Below the pieces are notes generated by a model. It made no database searches and had not been told where the DNA came from. It saw only the letters and a list, made by a program, of their open reading frames with translations. Shown here piece after piece: positions 25,686 to 35,653 of a stretch of DNA of 64,000 nucleotides (position 1 is its first letter; every line of letters begins with the position of its first letter). Made by a program: the position numbers and the translations under genes. The DNA is from Paracoccus halophilus (GTDB lineage Bacteria; Pseudomonadota; Alphaproteobacteria; Rhodobacterales; Rhodobacteraceae), in assembly GCF_000763905.1 (NCBI RefSeq), contig NZ_JRKN01000008.1, positions 88,924 through 152,923 on the forward strand, given 5' to 3'.

Positions 25686-27217
25686 TCCTGTGCCTCGGGG
25701 GTCAGGGTCAGCGTGGCGGCGGGGCTGTCCAGATGGTCGATGGCCAGAGGGACCGAAGGCCGCGCCAGCCGCGCTCTGACCACCCAGTGCAGCCGTTCCT
25801 GCGCGCGGGTGATGGCGACATAGGCCAGCCGTTTCCACAGCGCGATCCCCGCCTCGGAGCGGTTCGACCATGCGGCGGCCGAGATGTCGGGGGCAAAGAC
25901 CTGCACATCGGGCCATTGCGAGCCCTGCGCCTTGTGGATGGTGACCGCCGCGCCATGCAGGAAGGTGGCGCCCATGCGCGCGGCATAGGGGATGAAGGGT
26001 TCCTCGACATCGGGCATCTCGATCTTGACGATGCTGGCCGCCGAGAGGCGCGGATCCTCGGCGCCGACGACATGCAGGCGCGAGAAACCGGGCTTGCGGC
26101 CGGGACCCAGATAGACGACCTGCGCGCCCTTGATCAGCCCGCGCGCCTCGAGGTCGATGCGCTTCCTGCGATGTTTCAGCGGCAGTTCCAGCCCGTCGCA
26201 GATCAGCGGCTCGCCGGGCAGCAGCGCGTCGCCCGGCGCGCCATAGGCCGAGCGAAAGGCCTGGATCAGCTTGATGCGGGTGACATTGCGCCAGACGAGG
26301 ACCGGGCTTTGCGCCATCAGGTCGGAGTCCACGCGCTCGGCCCAGATCACGCGGGGGTCGGCGGCGGCTGCGTCGCGGATCATCCGCTCGAAAGCGTCGA
26401 ATTCCAGCGCCGGATCGGCAAGGGCATGCGCGAGGTCCAGGATCGGGCTGTCGTTTTCCTGGCGGTGGATGCGGTTCAGGACCAGCCGCTGACTCTCGGC
26501 CAGCCGGTCAAAGACCATCTCGCCCGATTGTCCGACCGGGGCCAGCTGCGCCGGATCGCCGAACAGGATCAGCACCGGAAAGATTTCGCGCAGATCCTCG
26601 AACTGGCGTTCGTCCAGCATCGAGGATTCGTCGATCAGCCCGATATCCAGCCCGTCCTCGCGCCGTTTCCAGCCGCGGATGAAGTCCGAGCCGCGCAGGC
26701 CCGCCGCCGCCAGCGCGCCGGGGATCGAGGCGTGCTGGTCGTAAAAGGCCTTTGCGCGGTCCAGCGCCGCCTCGGTCAGCCCCTCGGTCAGGTTCTCGAC
26801 CGCCGGCCGGTCGCCCATGCCGGTCAGCCAGTCGGCGATGCGTTCATATTCCGGGTCATAGACCGGGGTATAGAGGATGCGGTGGATGGTCGTTGCCGGC
26901 ACGCCGCGCATCCGCAGCACGAAGGCCGCCTTGTTGGTGGGGGCGAGCACGGCGACGGTGCGGCGATCCTTGCGCCGCTTGCCCTCGTAATCGCCCGAGA
27001 CGATCTCGACCCCGGCGGATTTCAGCGCGCGGGTCAGTTCGGCCAGCAGCAGCGTCTTGCCCGATCCGGCCTTGCCGATCACCGCCATCACGCGGCCCTT
27101 GCCGGGTTTCGGGGGCACGATTTCCTCGGAGATCAGGTCGATGCCGGATTCCGCCAGCGTTTCGGCGAGCGCGTCCCAGGCTTCGGCCTGATCCGGGGAG
27201 AGTTGCGGCAGGGTCAT
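25676..27217 (-). CDS. RecD-like ATP-dependent DNA helicase
   Basis: A 513-residue SF1 helicase. Walker A is AVIGKAGSGKTLLLAEL, motif Ia is VLAPTNKAAFVLRMRG, motif II is IGLIDESSMLDERQFEDL, motif III is LILFGDPAQLAPVGQSG, and C-terminal motifs V-VI are AAVTIHKAQGSQWPDVQV and RLAYVAITRAQERLHWVV. It is a stand-alone RecD/TraA-type ATPase with a UvrD-like C-terminal segment and no RecBC partner in the window. It probably acts in DNA repair or replication fork processing. Confidence 0.88.
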   Translation of the reverse strand: MTLPQLSPDQAEAWDALAETLAESGIDLISEEIVPPKPGKGRVMAVIGKAGSGKTLLLAELTRALKSAGVEIVSGDYEGKRRKDRRTVAVLAPTNKAAFVLRMRGVPATTIHRILYTPVYDPEYERIADWLTGMGDRPAVENLTEGLTEAALDRAKAFYDQHASIPGALAAAGLRGSDFIRGWKRREDGLDIGLIDESSMLDERQFEDLREIFPVLILFGDPAQLAPVGQSGEMVFDRLAESQRLVLNRIHRQENDSPILDLAHALADPALEFDAFERMIRDAAAADPRVIWAERVDSDLMAQSPVLVWRNVTRIKLIQAFRSAYGAPGDALLPGEPLICDGLELPLKHRRKRIDLEARGLIKGAQVVYLGPGRKPGFSRLHVVGAEDPRLSAASIVKIEMPDVEEPFIPYAARMGATFLHGAAVTIHKAQGSQWPDVQVFAPDISAAAWSNRSEAGIALWKRLAYVAITRAQERLHWVVRARLARPSVPLAIDHLDSPAATLTLTPEAQDQG

Positions 27218-27280
27218 GCCGGACTGTTAGCCTGCCACGCGCCGGCGGGGAAGCGGAATTGCCGGTGGCGCGGCTGGCAT

Positions 27281-27302
27281 GGATATTTGGGTGAAGAAGA
27301 AA
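27281..27302 (+). repeat. Intergenic repeat copy 3 (core only)
   Basis: GGATATTTGGGTGAAGAAGA followed by AA, directly touching the stop of the Lrp-type gene. It has no GC-rich hairpin. Both neighbouring genes are on the minus strand, so this copy points against them, unlike the others. Confidence 0.65.
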
Positions 27303-27770
27303 TCAGGCGCGTTCATCCTTGGGCGAGCCCATCACGACATGGGTGGTGATGGTGGCGATCTGCGGAAAGGCGCCCAGCACCTCGACATGGAAGCGACGAT
27401 AGGCGTCGAGATCGGCGACCTCGACGCGTAGCAGATATTCGACGCTGCCGGTGATGTTGTGGCATTCCCGCACCTGCGGCGCGGCCAGGCAGGCGCGCTC
27501 GAAGGCGCGCTGTGCCTCATTCGTGTGGCGCGACAGGCCGATGGTGACATAGGCGGTGAAGCCGGCCGCCCGGGCCGCCGGCGCGATGACCGCGCGATAG
27601 CCGCGGATGGCGCCGCGGCGTTCGAGCTCCTGGACCCGGCGCAGGCAGGCCGAGGGGGAAAGGCCGATCCTGGCGGCAAGCTGTTGATTCGGGATGCGAC
27701 CATCGCGCGACAGGATATGCAATATTTGCGCGGATACTGCGTCTATATCGAAATCTGATTGCTGCATCAT
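27303..27770 (-). CDS. Lrp/AsnC-family transcriptional regulator
   Basis: A 155-residue regulator with an N-terminal helix-turn-helix (ILHILSRDGRIPNQQLAARI, GLSPSACLRRVQELERRG) and a C-terminal RAM domain (ECHNITGSVEYLLRVEVADL). Such proteins sense amino acids as octamers. It is divergent from a LysE/RhtB exporter gene, a classic regulator-exporter pair, and probably activates the exporter in response to an amino acid. Confidence 0.92.
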   Translation of the reverse strand: MMQQSDFDIDAVSAQILHILSRDGRIPNQQLAARIGLSPSACLRRVQELERRGAIRGYRAVIAPAARAAGFTAYVTIGLSRHTNEAQRAFERACLAAPQVRECHNITGSVEYLLRVEVADLDAYRRFHVEVLGAFPQIATITTHVVMGSPKDERA

Positions 27771-27846
27771 CGTTCAGAGTGCCGGTAAATATCTGAAATT
27801 GCGTCTGACCCGGCATATCATTGCGCCATCATTTCGGGAAGGCGCG

Positions 27847-28428
27847 ATGTCGCAACATGTTCTTCTGGCCCTGATCGGCTTTGCCTTTGTTACCTCGGTC
27901 ACGCCGGGGCCGAACAATGTGATGCTGATGGCCTCGGGCGCGAATTTCGGCATCCGTCGCACGCTGCCGCATATGCTGGGGGTGGCCCTGGGTTTCGGGG
28001 CCATGGTCGCGTTGCTGGGGCTGGGGATGGATCGGATCATCGCCGGCGCGCCGGGACTGGCCGGGGCGATGAAATGGGTCAGCATGGGCTATATGCTGTG
28101 GCTGGCCTGGAGGATCGCCCATGCCGCCGCGCCGGGCAAAGCGGCCCGGGCCGCGCGGCCGATGGGATTTCTGGCCGCCTGCGCCTTTCAATGGGTCAAT
28201 CCCAAGGCCTGGATGATGGGGCTGGGGGCGCTTTCGGCCTATTCCGTGGGCGCGGGCGGGGCCCTGATGGTGGCGGTGGTGTTCACGCTGGTGAACCTGC
28301 CCTCGGTCGCGATCTGGGTGGCGATGGGGCAGTGGCTGCGGGCGATCCTGCAGAACCCGCGCTGGCTGGTGGCGTTCAATCGCGCGATGGCGGTGCTGCT
28401 GGTGGTCTCGATGCTGCCGGTGATCTAG
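27847..28428 (+). CDS. LysE/RhtB-family amino acid exporter
   Basis: A 193-residue inner-membrane protein with about six helices. The family signature is VTSVTPGPNNVMLMASGANF near the N-terminus, and the second half has FLAACAFQWVNPKAWMMGLG. It exports amino acids or related metabolites. The substrate is not identifiable. The start at 27847 follows GGAAGG. It is controlled presumably by the divergent Lrp-type gene and overlaps the convergent EamA gene by four bases. Confidence 0.92.
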   Translation: MSQHVLLALIGFAFVTSVTPGPNNVMLMASGANFGIRRTLPHMLGVALGFGAMVALLGLGMDRIIAGAPGLAGAMKWVSMGYMLWLAWRIAHAAAPGKAARAARPMGFLAACAFQWVNPKAWMMGLGALSAYSVGAGGALMVAVVFTLVNLPSVAIWVAMGQWLRAILQNPRWLVAFNRAMAVLLVVSMLPVI

Positions 28429-29300
28429 CGGGCGCTGATCGCCACGAGCGCCGCGACGCCCAGCACGATTAGGCACATGCCGGCGAGATGACGCGGGCTT
28501 GCGCCTTCGCGGAAGACCCGGCCCGAGACGAGCTGCGCCATGGGGATCTCGATCAGGGCGAGGGTGCGGACGTTGGCCGCCGCCGTCAGCGCGAAGCCCA
28601 GAAACCAGAAGAGCGAGGCGAGCGCACCGAGAAAACCCGCCCCCAGCGAGCCGCGCCAATGGCGTGCGATGCCCGTCAGCGCGGGGCGGTCGAGCAGGCT
28701 CAGCCAGACCAGCATGATCGCGCTTTGCAGGATCAGGCTGAGGGTCAGGATGGTGGCGGCACGGATCGCTTCGCCGCCATGGGGCAGGGCCAGGATGGCG
28801 CCGCGAAACCCGATGGCGGACAGGCCGAAGAGCGCGCCCGCCGCGATGCCGAGGGCCGCCGCGCGCCAGTTGCCGCGCCGCCAGTCCGTTCCCGACATCA
28901 GCAGCACGCCCAGCGTGGCAATGGCGATGGCGGCCATGCGGGCGGGGCCGAGGGGTTCGGCCAGAAGGATGGCGCCGATAATCGCCAGCGTGACGGGTTC
29001 GGTCTTGATTAACGCCGTGGTGACGCCGAAGCCTCGGCTTTCCATGGTCATCAGCATCAGGGCGGTGGCCGCGATCTGCGATGTCGCGCCCAATGCCGTC
29101 CAGCCCAGCGAGGCTGTGCCGGGCAGGGGCACCGCCCCGGTCAGCGACAGCGCGGCCAGAAATAGCACCGCAAAGGGCAGCCCGAACAGAAAACGCACGG
29201 CGGTCGCGCCCATCGTGCCCAGTTCCGCCGTCAGCCGCCGCTGCGCGGCATTGCGTCCGGTCTGGGCCGCCGCGGCGATCAGGGTGGCGAGGATCCACAT
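28425..29300 (-). CDS. EamA-family (DMT superfamily) transporter
   Basis: A 291-residue membrane protein with about ten helices in two homologous halves. Visible features are [40 protein letters not shown] closing the first half and NVRTLALIEIPMAQLVSGRV in the second. It exports or imports small metabolites. Its ATG overlaps the hemE stop by one base (TGATG), so the two are coupled, though no functional link with heme is known. Confidence 0.87.
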   Translation of the reverse strand: MWILATLIAAAAQTGRNAAQRRLTAELGTMGATAVRFLFGLPFAVLFLAALSLTGAVPLPGTASLGWTALGATSQIAATALMLMTMESRGFGVTTALIKTEPVTLAIIGAILLAEPLGPARMAAIAIATLGVLLMSGTDWRRGNWRAAALGIAAGALFGLSAIGFRGAILALPHGGEAIRAATILTLSLILQSAIMLVWLSLLDRPALTGIARHWRGSLGAGFLGALASLFWFLGFALTAAANVRTLALIEIPMAQLVSGRVFREGASPRHLAGMCLIVLGVAALVAISAR

Positions 29301-30328
29301 CAGCCGCGAATGGCGGCCAGCATGCGCGTGACATTGTCGGGATCGGCATCGGGGGTGATGCCGTGGCCCAGGTTGAAGATATGCGGGCCGTTCGAAAATG
29401 CCTGCACGATGCGGCGGGTCTCGGATTCCAGTTCCCTGCCGCCGGTGACCAGCAGGCGCGGGTTCAGGTTGCCCTGCACGCAGCCGTCCTTTTGCAATTC
29501 GGTCGCGGCCCATTCGGCGGCCACGGAATTGTCTAGCGCCAGGCAATCCGCGCCGGTCGCACGGGCGAAACCGGCATAGCGCGGCCCGGCCTCGCGCGGG
29601 AAGGCGATGACCGGGATGCCGGGATGGCGCGTCGTCAGCGCCGCGATGATGCGGCGTGCGGGCGCCAGCGCGAAATCGTCGAAATCCTGTCCCTTGAGCG
29701 ATCCGGCCCAGCTGTCGAACAGTTTTATCACTTCGGCCCCGGCGCTGATCTGGGCGGAAAGATATTCGATGGTGGCCCGCTCGATACGCTCGATCAGGGC
29801 CATGAAAGCAGCGCGGTCGGCGGATTTCATGGCATGGGCCGGGCCCTGATCGGGTGTGCCGCGCCCGGCGATCATATAGGTCGCGACCGTCCAGGGCGCG
29901 CCGGCAAAGCCGATCAGCGTGACCTCGGGCGGCAATTCGCGCGACAGGATGCGCACGGTCTCATAGACCGGGTGCAGTACCTCGTGAATGGCATCGACGG
30001 GTTTCAACGCGGCCACGCCTTCGGCATCGGTGATGGTTGAAAGCCGCGGCCCCTCGCCGGTGACGAACCACAGATCCGCGCCAAGCGCCTGCGGCACCAG
30101 CAGGATATCGGCGAAAAGAATCGCCGCGTCGAATGCGTAGCGGCGGATCGGCTGCAGCGTGACCTCGGCCGCGAGTTCGGAATTGTAACACAGCGACAAA
30201 AAGTCGCCGGCCCGGGCACGGGTGGCGCGATATTCGGGCAGGTAGCGGCCCGCCTGACGCATCATCCATACGGGCGGAACGGGCAGGCGCTCGCCTTTCA
30301 GGGCGCGCAGGATCGGTTTTTGCGACAT
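29300..30328 (-). CDS. hemE: Uroporphyrinogen decarboxylase
   Basis: A 342-residue enzyme that decarboxylates uroporphyrinogen III to coproporphyrinogen III. Signatures: [67 protein letters not shown] and [10 protein letters not shown]. An ATG one codon upstream is also possible. The chosen start has AGAGG six bases before it. It is divergent from hemC over a 76-bp shared promoter region. Confidence 0.96.
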   Translation of the reverse strand: MSQKPILRALKGERLPVPPVWMMRQAGRYLPEYRATRARAGDFLSLCYNSELAAEVTLQPIRRYAFDAAILFADILLVPQALGADLWFVTGEGPRLSTITDAEGVAALKPVDAIHEVLHPVYETVRILSRELPPEVTLIGFAGAPWTVATYMIAGRGTPDQGPAHAMKSADRAAFMALIERIERATIEYLSAQISAGAEVIKLFDSWAGSLKGQDFDDFALAPARRIIAALTTRHPGIPVIAFPREAGPRYAGFARATGADCLALDNSVAAEWAATELQKDGCVQGNLNPRLLVTGGRELESETRRIVQAFSNGPHIFNLGHGITPDADPDNVTRMLAAIRG

Positions 30329-30404
30329 CATACACCTCTTGCTGCCCTTCAAGGCGCGCGCGCCCCCGTTGTCAAGTGCGGGGCCGGGCGCTAAGCCCTG
30401 TGCC

Positions 30405-31346
30405 ATGACCCAGATCGCTGACCCAGATAACCCCATTCGCATCGGCACCCGAGGCTCGGCCCTGGCCTTGGCGCAGGCGCATGAGACCCGCGACCGGCTG
30501 ATGGCCGCGCATGGCCTTGGCGCGGACGCCTTTGAAATCGTGGTGATCAAGACCACGGGCGACCGCGTGCTGGACCGTCCGCTGAAGGAGATCGGCGGCA
30601 AGGGCCTGTTCACCCGCGAGATCGAGGACGCCCTGCTGTCCCATGAGATCGACATCGCCGTGCATTCGATGAAGGACATGCCGACCGTCCAGCCAGGGGG
30701 GCTGGTCATCGACTGCCATCTGCCGCGCGAGGATGTGCGCGATGCCTTTGTCAGCCATCGTTTCGCGGGCATTTCGGAATTGCCGCAGGGGGCGGTCGTG
30801 GGCTCGTCCAGCCTGCGCAGGCGGGCGCAGCTTGCTGCGCGGCGGCCGGATCTGCAGCTGGTCGAGTTTCGGGGAAACGTCCAGACGCGCTTGAAAAAGC
30901 TGGAGGATGGCGTGGCGGTTGCGACATTTCTGGCGATGGCCGGGCTGTCGCGGCTGAAAATGCTGCATGTCGCGCGGGGCGCGGTCGATCCCGATGAGAT
31001 GCTGCCCGCCGTGGCGCAGGGCTGCATCGGGGTCGAGCGGCGCGCGGATGATGCGCGGCTGGGGGACCTCCTGGCGGCGATCTCGGACCGGGAAAGCGGG
31101 TTGCGCATCGCGGCCGAGCGCGCCTTTCTGGCGCGGCTGGACGGGTCCTGCCAGACCCCGATCGCCGGGCTGGCCGAATTGCAGGGCGACCGGCTGCGTT
31201 TGCGCGGCGAGATCCTGCGTCCCGATGGCAGCGAGGTGATCGCGGGCGAACGGACCGGTCCGGCGGCGGACGGCGCTGCGATGGGCACCGATCTGGCCAA
31301 TGAGCTGCGCGGCCGCGCGCCCGGCGATTTCTTTGACTGGGGCTAG
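30405..31346 (+). CDS. hemC: Hydroxymethylbilane synthase (porphobilinogen deaminase)
   Basis: A 313-residue enzyme that polymerises four porphobilinogens. Motifs: [71 protein letters not shown] and the dipyrromethane cofactor Cys in [14 protein letters not shown] (about residue 248). It pairs with the divergent hemE, and hemA lies 20 kb away, so much of the heme pathway is in this window. Confidence 0.96.
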   Translation: MTQIADPDNPIRIGTRGSALALAQAHETRDRLMAAHGLGADAFEIVVIKTTGDRVLDRPLKEIGGKGLFTREIEDALLSHEIDIAVHSMKDMPTVQPGGLVIDCHLPREDVRDAFVSHRFAGISELPQGAVVGSSSLRRRAQLAARRPDLQLVEFRGNVQTRLKKLEDGVAVATFLAMAGLSRLKMLHVARGAVDPDEMLPAVAQGCIGVERRADDARLGDLLAAISDRESGLRIAAERAFLARLDGSCQTPIAGLAELQGDRLRLRGEILRPDGSEVIAGERTGPAADGAAMGTDLANELRGRAPGDFFDWG

Positions 31347-31431
31347 CCAGGCACTTTTAGGTCACGGGCTTGTTGGCTTGCATAATTCCGCGCGGCGGGC
31401 CAATCAGGCGCAAGCAAATCCAAGGTGACCG

Positions 31432-32733
31432 ATGGCCAGTCCGCGCCCCTTCTCGCGCTATGAATTCATGATCGCCTGGCGCTATCTGCGCGCCCGCCGG
31501 GCCGAGGGCGGGGTCAGCGTGATGACCTGGATCAGCCTGATCGGCATCACCCTGGGGGTGATGGCGCTGATCGCGACGCTGGCGGTGCGGGCCGGGTTCC
31601 GGGCCGAATATGTCGATACGATCCTGGGGGCGAATGCCCATAGCACGGTCTATTACGGGCCGACGACATTCTATAACGAACTGACCGAGGAGAATTACAT
31701 CAACCCCGGCCGGATCGAGGATTACGACGCGCTGGCCGCGAAGATCGCGCAGATCCCCGGCGTGACCCGCGCGACCCCGGTCATTCGCGGCCAGGTCATG
31801 GCCAGCCAGGGCGATGCGGCCAATGTCGCCGAGGTATATGGCGTCACACTGGATGTGCTCAGCTCGATGGAGCGGATCGCCGATCCCGAGACCTCGGCCG
31901 GCAATCTCGCGGATTTCGACCGCGGGGTGGCCATCGGCATCGGCCTTGCGCGCGAGCTGGGCCTCATGGTCGGGGGCAAGATCCAGCTGACCGCGCCGCA
32001 GGGGGCCAAAACGCCCTTTGGCACCACGCCGCGCCGGGAAAGCTATGACGTGGCCTATATCTTCTCGGCCGGGCGCTACGATATCGACCGCACCCGCATC
32101 TACATGCCCATGGCCGAGGCGCAGAGCTTTTTCAACCGCGAGGGCGTCGCCGACGAGATCGAGGTCTTCGTGACCGATCCCGAACGGGTCGATGACTGGA
32201 CCTTGCCGCTGTTGCAGGCGGCGGGCGAGCGCGGGCAGGTCTGGACCTGGCGCGATGCCTCGGGCGATTTCCTGCGGGCGCTGGATATCGAGGATAACGT
32301 GATGTTCCTGATCCTGGGGATACTGGTGCTGATCGCCTCGATGAACATCACCTCGGGGCTGATCATGCTGGTCAAGAACAAGGGCCGCGATATCGGCATC
32401 CTGCGCACCATGGGCCTGACCGAGGGCGCCGTGCTGCGGGTGTTCTTCCTGTGCGGCGCCTTTACCGGCGTGATCGGGACCATCGCCGGGGTGGTGCTGG
32501 GCGTGATCCTGTCGCTGAATGTCGAACATATCATGGCGTTTCTGAACTGGGCCTCGAACGGGGGGGCGTGGAATGCCTCGGTCCGGGGGATTTACGAGTT
32601 GCCGGCCAAGCTGCGCGGCATCGACATCGCCAAGGCGGTGGGGCTGTCGCTGATCCTGTCCTTTGTCGTCACCATCTTTCCCGCGCGGCGTGCCGCCCGC
32701 ATGAACCCGGTCGAGGCGCTGCGCTATGAGTGA
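31432..32733 (+). CDS. lolC: Lipoprotein-releasing system permease LolC/LolE type
   Basis: A 433-residue inner-membrane protein with one N-terminal helix, a large periplasmic domain (about residues 45-270) and three C-terminal helices. The start [20 protein letters not shown] and the FtsX-like end ([58 protein letters not shown]) are typical. With LolD it extracts lipoproteins from the inner membrane and passes them to LolA. Alphaproteobacteria often have a single LolC/E-type permease that serves as a homodimer. The stop overlaps the lolD start by eight bases. Confidence 0.92.
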   Translation: MASPRPFSRYEFMIAWRYLRARRAEGGVSVMTWISLIGITLGVMALIATLAVRAGFRAEYVDTILGANAHSTVYYGPTTFYNELTEENYINPGRIEDYDALAAKIAQIPGVTRATPVIRGQVMASQGDAANVAEVYGVTLDVLSSMERIADPETSAGNLADFDRGVAIGIGLARELGLMVGGKIQLTAPQGAKTPFGTTPRRESYDVAYIFSAGRYDIDRTRIYMPMAEAQSFFNREGVADEIEVFVTDPERVDDWTLPLLQAAGERGQVWTWRDASGDFLRALDIEDNVMFLILGILVLIASMNITSGLIMLVKNKGRDIGILRTMGLTEGAVLRVFFLCGAFTGVIGTIAGVVLGVILSLNVEHIMAFLNWASNGGAWNASVRGIYELPAKLRGIDIAKAVGLSLILSFVVTIFPARRAARMNPVEALRYE

Positions 32734-33388
32734 CATTCTGGAACTGGACGGGATTTCCAAGACCTATGGCAAGGACGGGCCGGCGCCGGTGCCGGTCCTG
32801 CGCGATCTGTCGCTGAGCGTGGCGCGCGGCGAGGTGGTGGCGCTGGTCGCGCCCTCGGGGGCCGGGAAATCGACGCTTCTGCATATTGCCGGGCTGCTGG
32901 ACACGGCGGATTCGGGGCGGGTGCTGCTGAACGCGCGCGACATGAGCGGGCAGGGCGACCGTGTCCGGACCGAGGCGCGGCGCCGGGAGCTGGGCTTTGT
33001 CTATCAGTTCCATCACCTGCTGCCGGAATTCTCGGCGGCCGAGAATATCGTTCTGCCGCAGCTGGCCAACGGCATTTCCGCGGCGGCGGCACAGGCGCGG
33101 GCATCGGATCTGCTGGCCCGCGTCGGGCTGGAGCACCGCGCCGCGCATCGTCCGGCGCAGCTTTCCGGCGGGGAACAGCAGCGGGTCGCGTTCTGCCGGG
33201 CGCTGGCCAATGGCCCGGCGCTGCTGCTGGCGGATGAGCCGACCGGGAACCTGGACCCGGCGACCTCGGACAAGGTCTTCGGGGTGCTGATGGCGCTGGT
33301 GCGCGAAACCGGGCTGGCGGCGCTGATCGCGACGCATAACCTCGATCTGGCGGCGCGCATGGACCGGATCGTCCGTCTGGGCGAATAG
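32726..33388 (+). CDS. lolD: Lipoprotein-releasing ABC ATPase LolD
   Basis: A 220-residue ATPase. Walker A is [16 protein letters not shown], the Q-loop region is [20 protein letters not shown], a hallmark of LolD/MacB ATPases, the signature is [17 protein letters not shown], and Walker B is [13 protein letters not shown]. It powers the adjoining permease. The start overlaps the permease gene, so they form one translationally coupled operon. Confidence 0.95.
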   Translation: MSDILELDGISKTYGKDGPAPVPVLRDLSLSVARGEVVALVAPSGAGKSTLLHIAGLLDTADSGRVLLNARDMSGQGDRVRTEARRRELGFVYQFHHLLPEFSAAENIVLPQLANGISAAAAQARASDLLARVGLEHRAAHRPAQLSGGEQQRVAFCRALANGPALLLADEPTGNLDPATSDKVFGVLMALVRETGLAALIATHNLDLAARMDRIVRLGE

Positions 33389-33436
33389 TTACGCAAGGTT
33401 ATTGGCCCGGACGCGATCCCATGCGCCCGGGGCGGA

Positions 33437-33464
33437 GGATTCCGGCGGAAAACCGCCGGGGATC
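33437..33464 (+). other. GC-rich hairpin after lolD
   Basis: A perfect 7-bp inverted repeat (CCGGCGG-AAAA-CCGCCGG) extended by GGAT and ATCC arms, 49 bases after the lolD stop. No T tract follows. It could protect or end the lolCD transcript. The rest of the 212-bp gap up to the next gene shows nothing recognisable. Confidence 0.4.
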
Positions 33465-33600
33465 CGGTCGCAGATTTCGTGCAACAGGCCAGCCGCATTC
33501 GTACATATTCTGGACGGAGGCTGCGCGCGCGATTCTCTGCGCGCTGTTCTGTCCGACCTGGCCCGCAATCCCGGGGCGGGGCAACCCGAAAGGAATCGCA

Positions 33601-34464
33601 ATGATCAACAAGATACTTGTCGCCGGCGGTGGCGTGATGGGGTCGCAGGTCGCCTGGCAGGCCGCCATGCATGGCAAGCAGGTCACGGTCTACGACATGT
33701 TCGAGGCCGGGCTGGAACGCTGCCGCGCCTTTCATGCCGGCTACGCAAAACAGTTCCGCGAGCAGCGCGGCGCCGATCCGGCCGAGGTCGAGGCGGCTCT
33801 GGCCCGCCTGTCCTACAGCACCGATCTGGCCGCCGTTCAGGATGCCGATCTGGTCATCGAGCAGGTGCCCGAGGATCTGGAGATCAAGCGCGATTTCTGG
33901 CACAAGGTTTCCTCGCTCGCGCCCGAGCGGACGATATTCGCGACCAATACCTCATCTCTCCTGCCCAGCGACATGCTGGAGTTCGTCGACCGGCCCGGGA
34001 AATTCCTGACCCTGCATTTCTGCGCGCCGGTCTGGGACGCCAATATCGCCGAGATCATGATGACGCCCAGGACCGATCCGCAATATCGCGATCAACTGGT
34101 TGAACTCGCGCCCGAGATGGGGCTGGTGCCGATCGTTCTGCAAAAGGAACAGCCGGGCTATGTGCTGAACTCGCTGCTGATCCCCTTTCTCATGGCGGCG
34201 CTGGAACTGGTGCGCGACGGGGTGGCCGATCCGGCCAGCATCGACAAGGTCTGGCATATCTGCAACCGCTCGGAAATCGGTCCGCTGCAGATGATGGACA
34301 TCGTCGGCATGAACGTGGGCTTTCACATCCTTGAGGCGCAGGCCAAGGCGGATGGCGATCCGCGTGCTAAAAGCCTGGCCGAGTATCTCAAGACCGAATT
34401 CATCGACAAGGGCCGCATGGGCCTGGAAACGGGGCGCGGCTTTTACGACTACGATAAAAGCTGA
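33601..34464 (+). CDS. 3-hydroxyacyl-CoA dehydrogenase family protein
   Basis: A 287-residue NAD-dependent dehydrogenase. The Rossmann loop is ILVAGGGVMGSQVAWQAAMH, the first Gly of the usual GxGxxG being part of a GGG run. Other signatures are ADLVIEQVPEDLEIKRDFWH, IFATNTSSLLPSDM, the catalytic His in FLTLHFCAPVWDANIAEIM and the C-terminal GLETGRGFYDYDKS. It oxidises a 3-hydroxyacyl-CoA or related hydroxy acid. No beta-oxidation partner is nearby. AAAGGA lies six bases before the ATG. Confidence 0.88.
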   Translation: MINKILVAGGGVMGSQVAWQAAMHGKQVTVYDMFEAGLERCRAFHAGYAKQFREQRGADPAEVEAALARLSYSTDLAAVQDADLVIEQVPEDLEIKRDFWHKVSSLAPERTIFATNTSSLLPSDMLEFVDRPGKFLTLHFCAPVWDANIAEIMMTPRTDPQYRDQLVELAPEMGLVPIVLQKEQPGYVLNSLLIPFLMAALELVRDGVADPASIDKVWHICNRSEIGPLQMMDIVGMNVGFHILEAQAKADGDPRAKSLAEYLKTEFIDKGRMGLETGRGFYDYDKS

Positions 34465-34470
34465 GGACCG

Positions 34471-34496
34471 GCGCGGCCGGTAGATGCCGGCCGCGC
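34471..34496 (+). terminator. Strong 10-bp hairpin after 3-hydroxyacyl-CoA dehydrogenase
   Basis: GCGCGGCCGG and CCGGCCGCGC form a perfect 10-bp stem with the loop TAGATG, seven bases after the stop. There is no immediate T tract, but the location between convergent genes suggests a terminator for one or both transcripts. Confidence 0.55.
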
Positions 34497-34569
34497 AGAT
34501 CGGAGGTATGTTTTGCGTGACGAGCTTCGTGTCCGTGCATATCGGCGCCGGGCATGGTCTTGTCAATTG

Positions 34570-34905
34570 TCAGGGCAGGCGCTGGCCGGCAAGGATGGTG
34601 ATGGCACCGAGCAGGCACAGGAATGTTCCGGCCAGATCCCAGCGGCTGGGTATCTGTCCCTCGGTCAGCCAGAGCCAGCCAAGCGAGGCAACCACGTAGA
34701 TGCCGCCATAGGCCGCATAGGCGCGTCCGGCGAAATCCGCATCGTCGCGCGTCAGCAGCCAGGCGAACGCGGCCAGGGACACCATGCCCGGCAGCAGCTA
34801 CAGCGCCGAGCGGTCCAGCCGCAGCCAGGCCCAGAAGGCGAAACAGCCTGCGATTTCGGCCAGCGCGGCAAGGACATAGATGGCAAGCGGCGCGGCAAGG
34901 GTCAT
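34570..34905 (-). pseudogene. YnfA/UPF0060-family membrane protein interrupted by TAG
   Basis: The frame starts [20 protein letters not shown] and [15 protein letters not shown], hits a TAG at 34800-34798, and continues in the same frame with [34 protein letters not shown] and [18 protein letters not shown] to its stop. Without the amber codon it would be a 111-residue protein with four helices, the normal size for YnfA. The site is conserved as Trp in the family, so TGG to TAG by one G-to-A change explains it. The family is related to small multidrug-resistance transporters. Confidence 0.82.
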
Positions 34906-34942
34906 CGGCACGGCGCCCCGGTCAACGGCGGCATCGGTGCCG

Positions 34943-35653
34943 TCATGGCCGATCCGCCCAGCTTTCGATTTCGTCGGCGACCAGTTCCTGCAGGGCCCAG
35001 ATATAGGTGTCGTGAATGCCGGCCTCTTGCAGGCCCCGGGCGGTGCGCAGCAGGTATTCGCAGCCCGAGCCGGCCGGGCCATTCGCGCGGGCCAGGCGCC
35101 TTGCCTGATCCTGGATGGGCAATTCGGCCAGTTCGATACCGACCGGATCGGCATAAAAGGTCAGGGCATGGCTGCGGCCGCGACTGGTCTCGACCTCGAT
35201 CCAGCGGGCATTGGCGGCCAGCTCATGGGCGACCAGTTCCCGGCTGAGGATCGCGCGCATGGAGTCGCGCTCGGTCCCCGGCGCGATCTCGAGGATCAGC
35301 CCCTCGCATCTGCCGCCCGATGCCAGCGCCAGCATCAGGCCCGGCTCATCCGGCGTTCCGCGGAAATGGTCCAGCGGGATGTTGAACCGGCGGTGCCAGC
35401 CGACGGCCCGGGCGCGGCTGCGCGCGCTGACGTCGAAGCCGGGATTCCAGATCAGCGAGCCATAGGCAAAGACCGGGATCGGGTGCGGGCGGTCGCGGGT
35501 CAGGGCCTCGGCCAGCCGGTCCAGATCGTCGTCGTCGAGCATGCGCCAGTTCGGATTGTGGCGCGGCCCCTCGACGATGCGGGTGGCGCGGCGGACGTGA
35601 TCCTCGGTCAGGCGCAGCGCGGAGCGCGCCCCGTCCGGCGGGACGTCAGACAT
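34943..35653 (-). CDS. ChaC-like gamma-glutamylcyclotransferase
   Basis: A 236-residue protein with the cyclotransferase phosphate/substrate loop [40 protein letters not shown], a Glu-containing segment [13 protein letters not shown] and the C-terminal [20 protein letters not shown]. ChaC enzymes degrade glutathione to 5-oxoproline and Cys-Gly. Its ATG lies eight bases inside the 3' end of parE, so it is translated from the same mRNA. Confidence 0.87.
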   Translation of the reverse strand: MSDVPPDGARSALRLTEDHVRRATRIVEGPRHNPNWRMLDDDDLDRLAEALTRDRPHPIPVFAYGSLIWNPGFDVSARSRARAVGWHRRFNIPLDHFRGTPDEPGLMLALASGGRCEGLILEIAPGTERDSMRAILSRELVAHELAANARWIEVETSRGRSHALTFYADPVGIELAELPIQDQARRLARANGPAGSGCEYLLRTARGLQEAGIHDTYIWALQELVADEIESWADRP

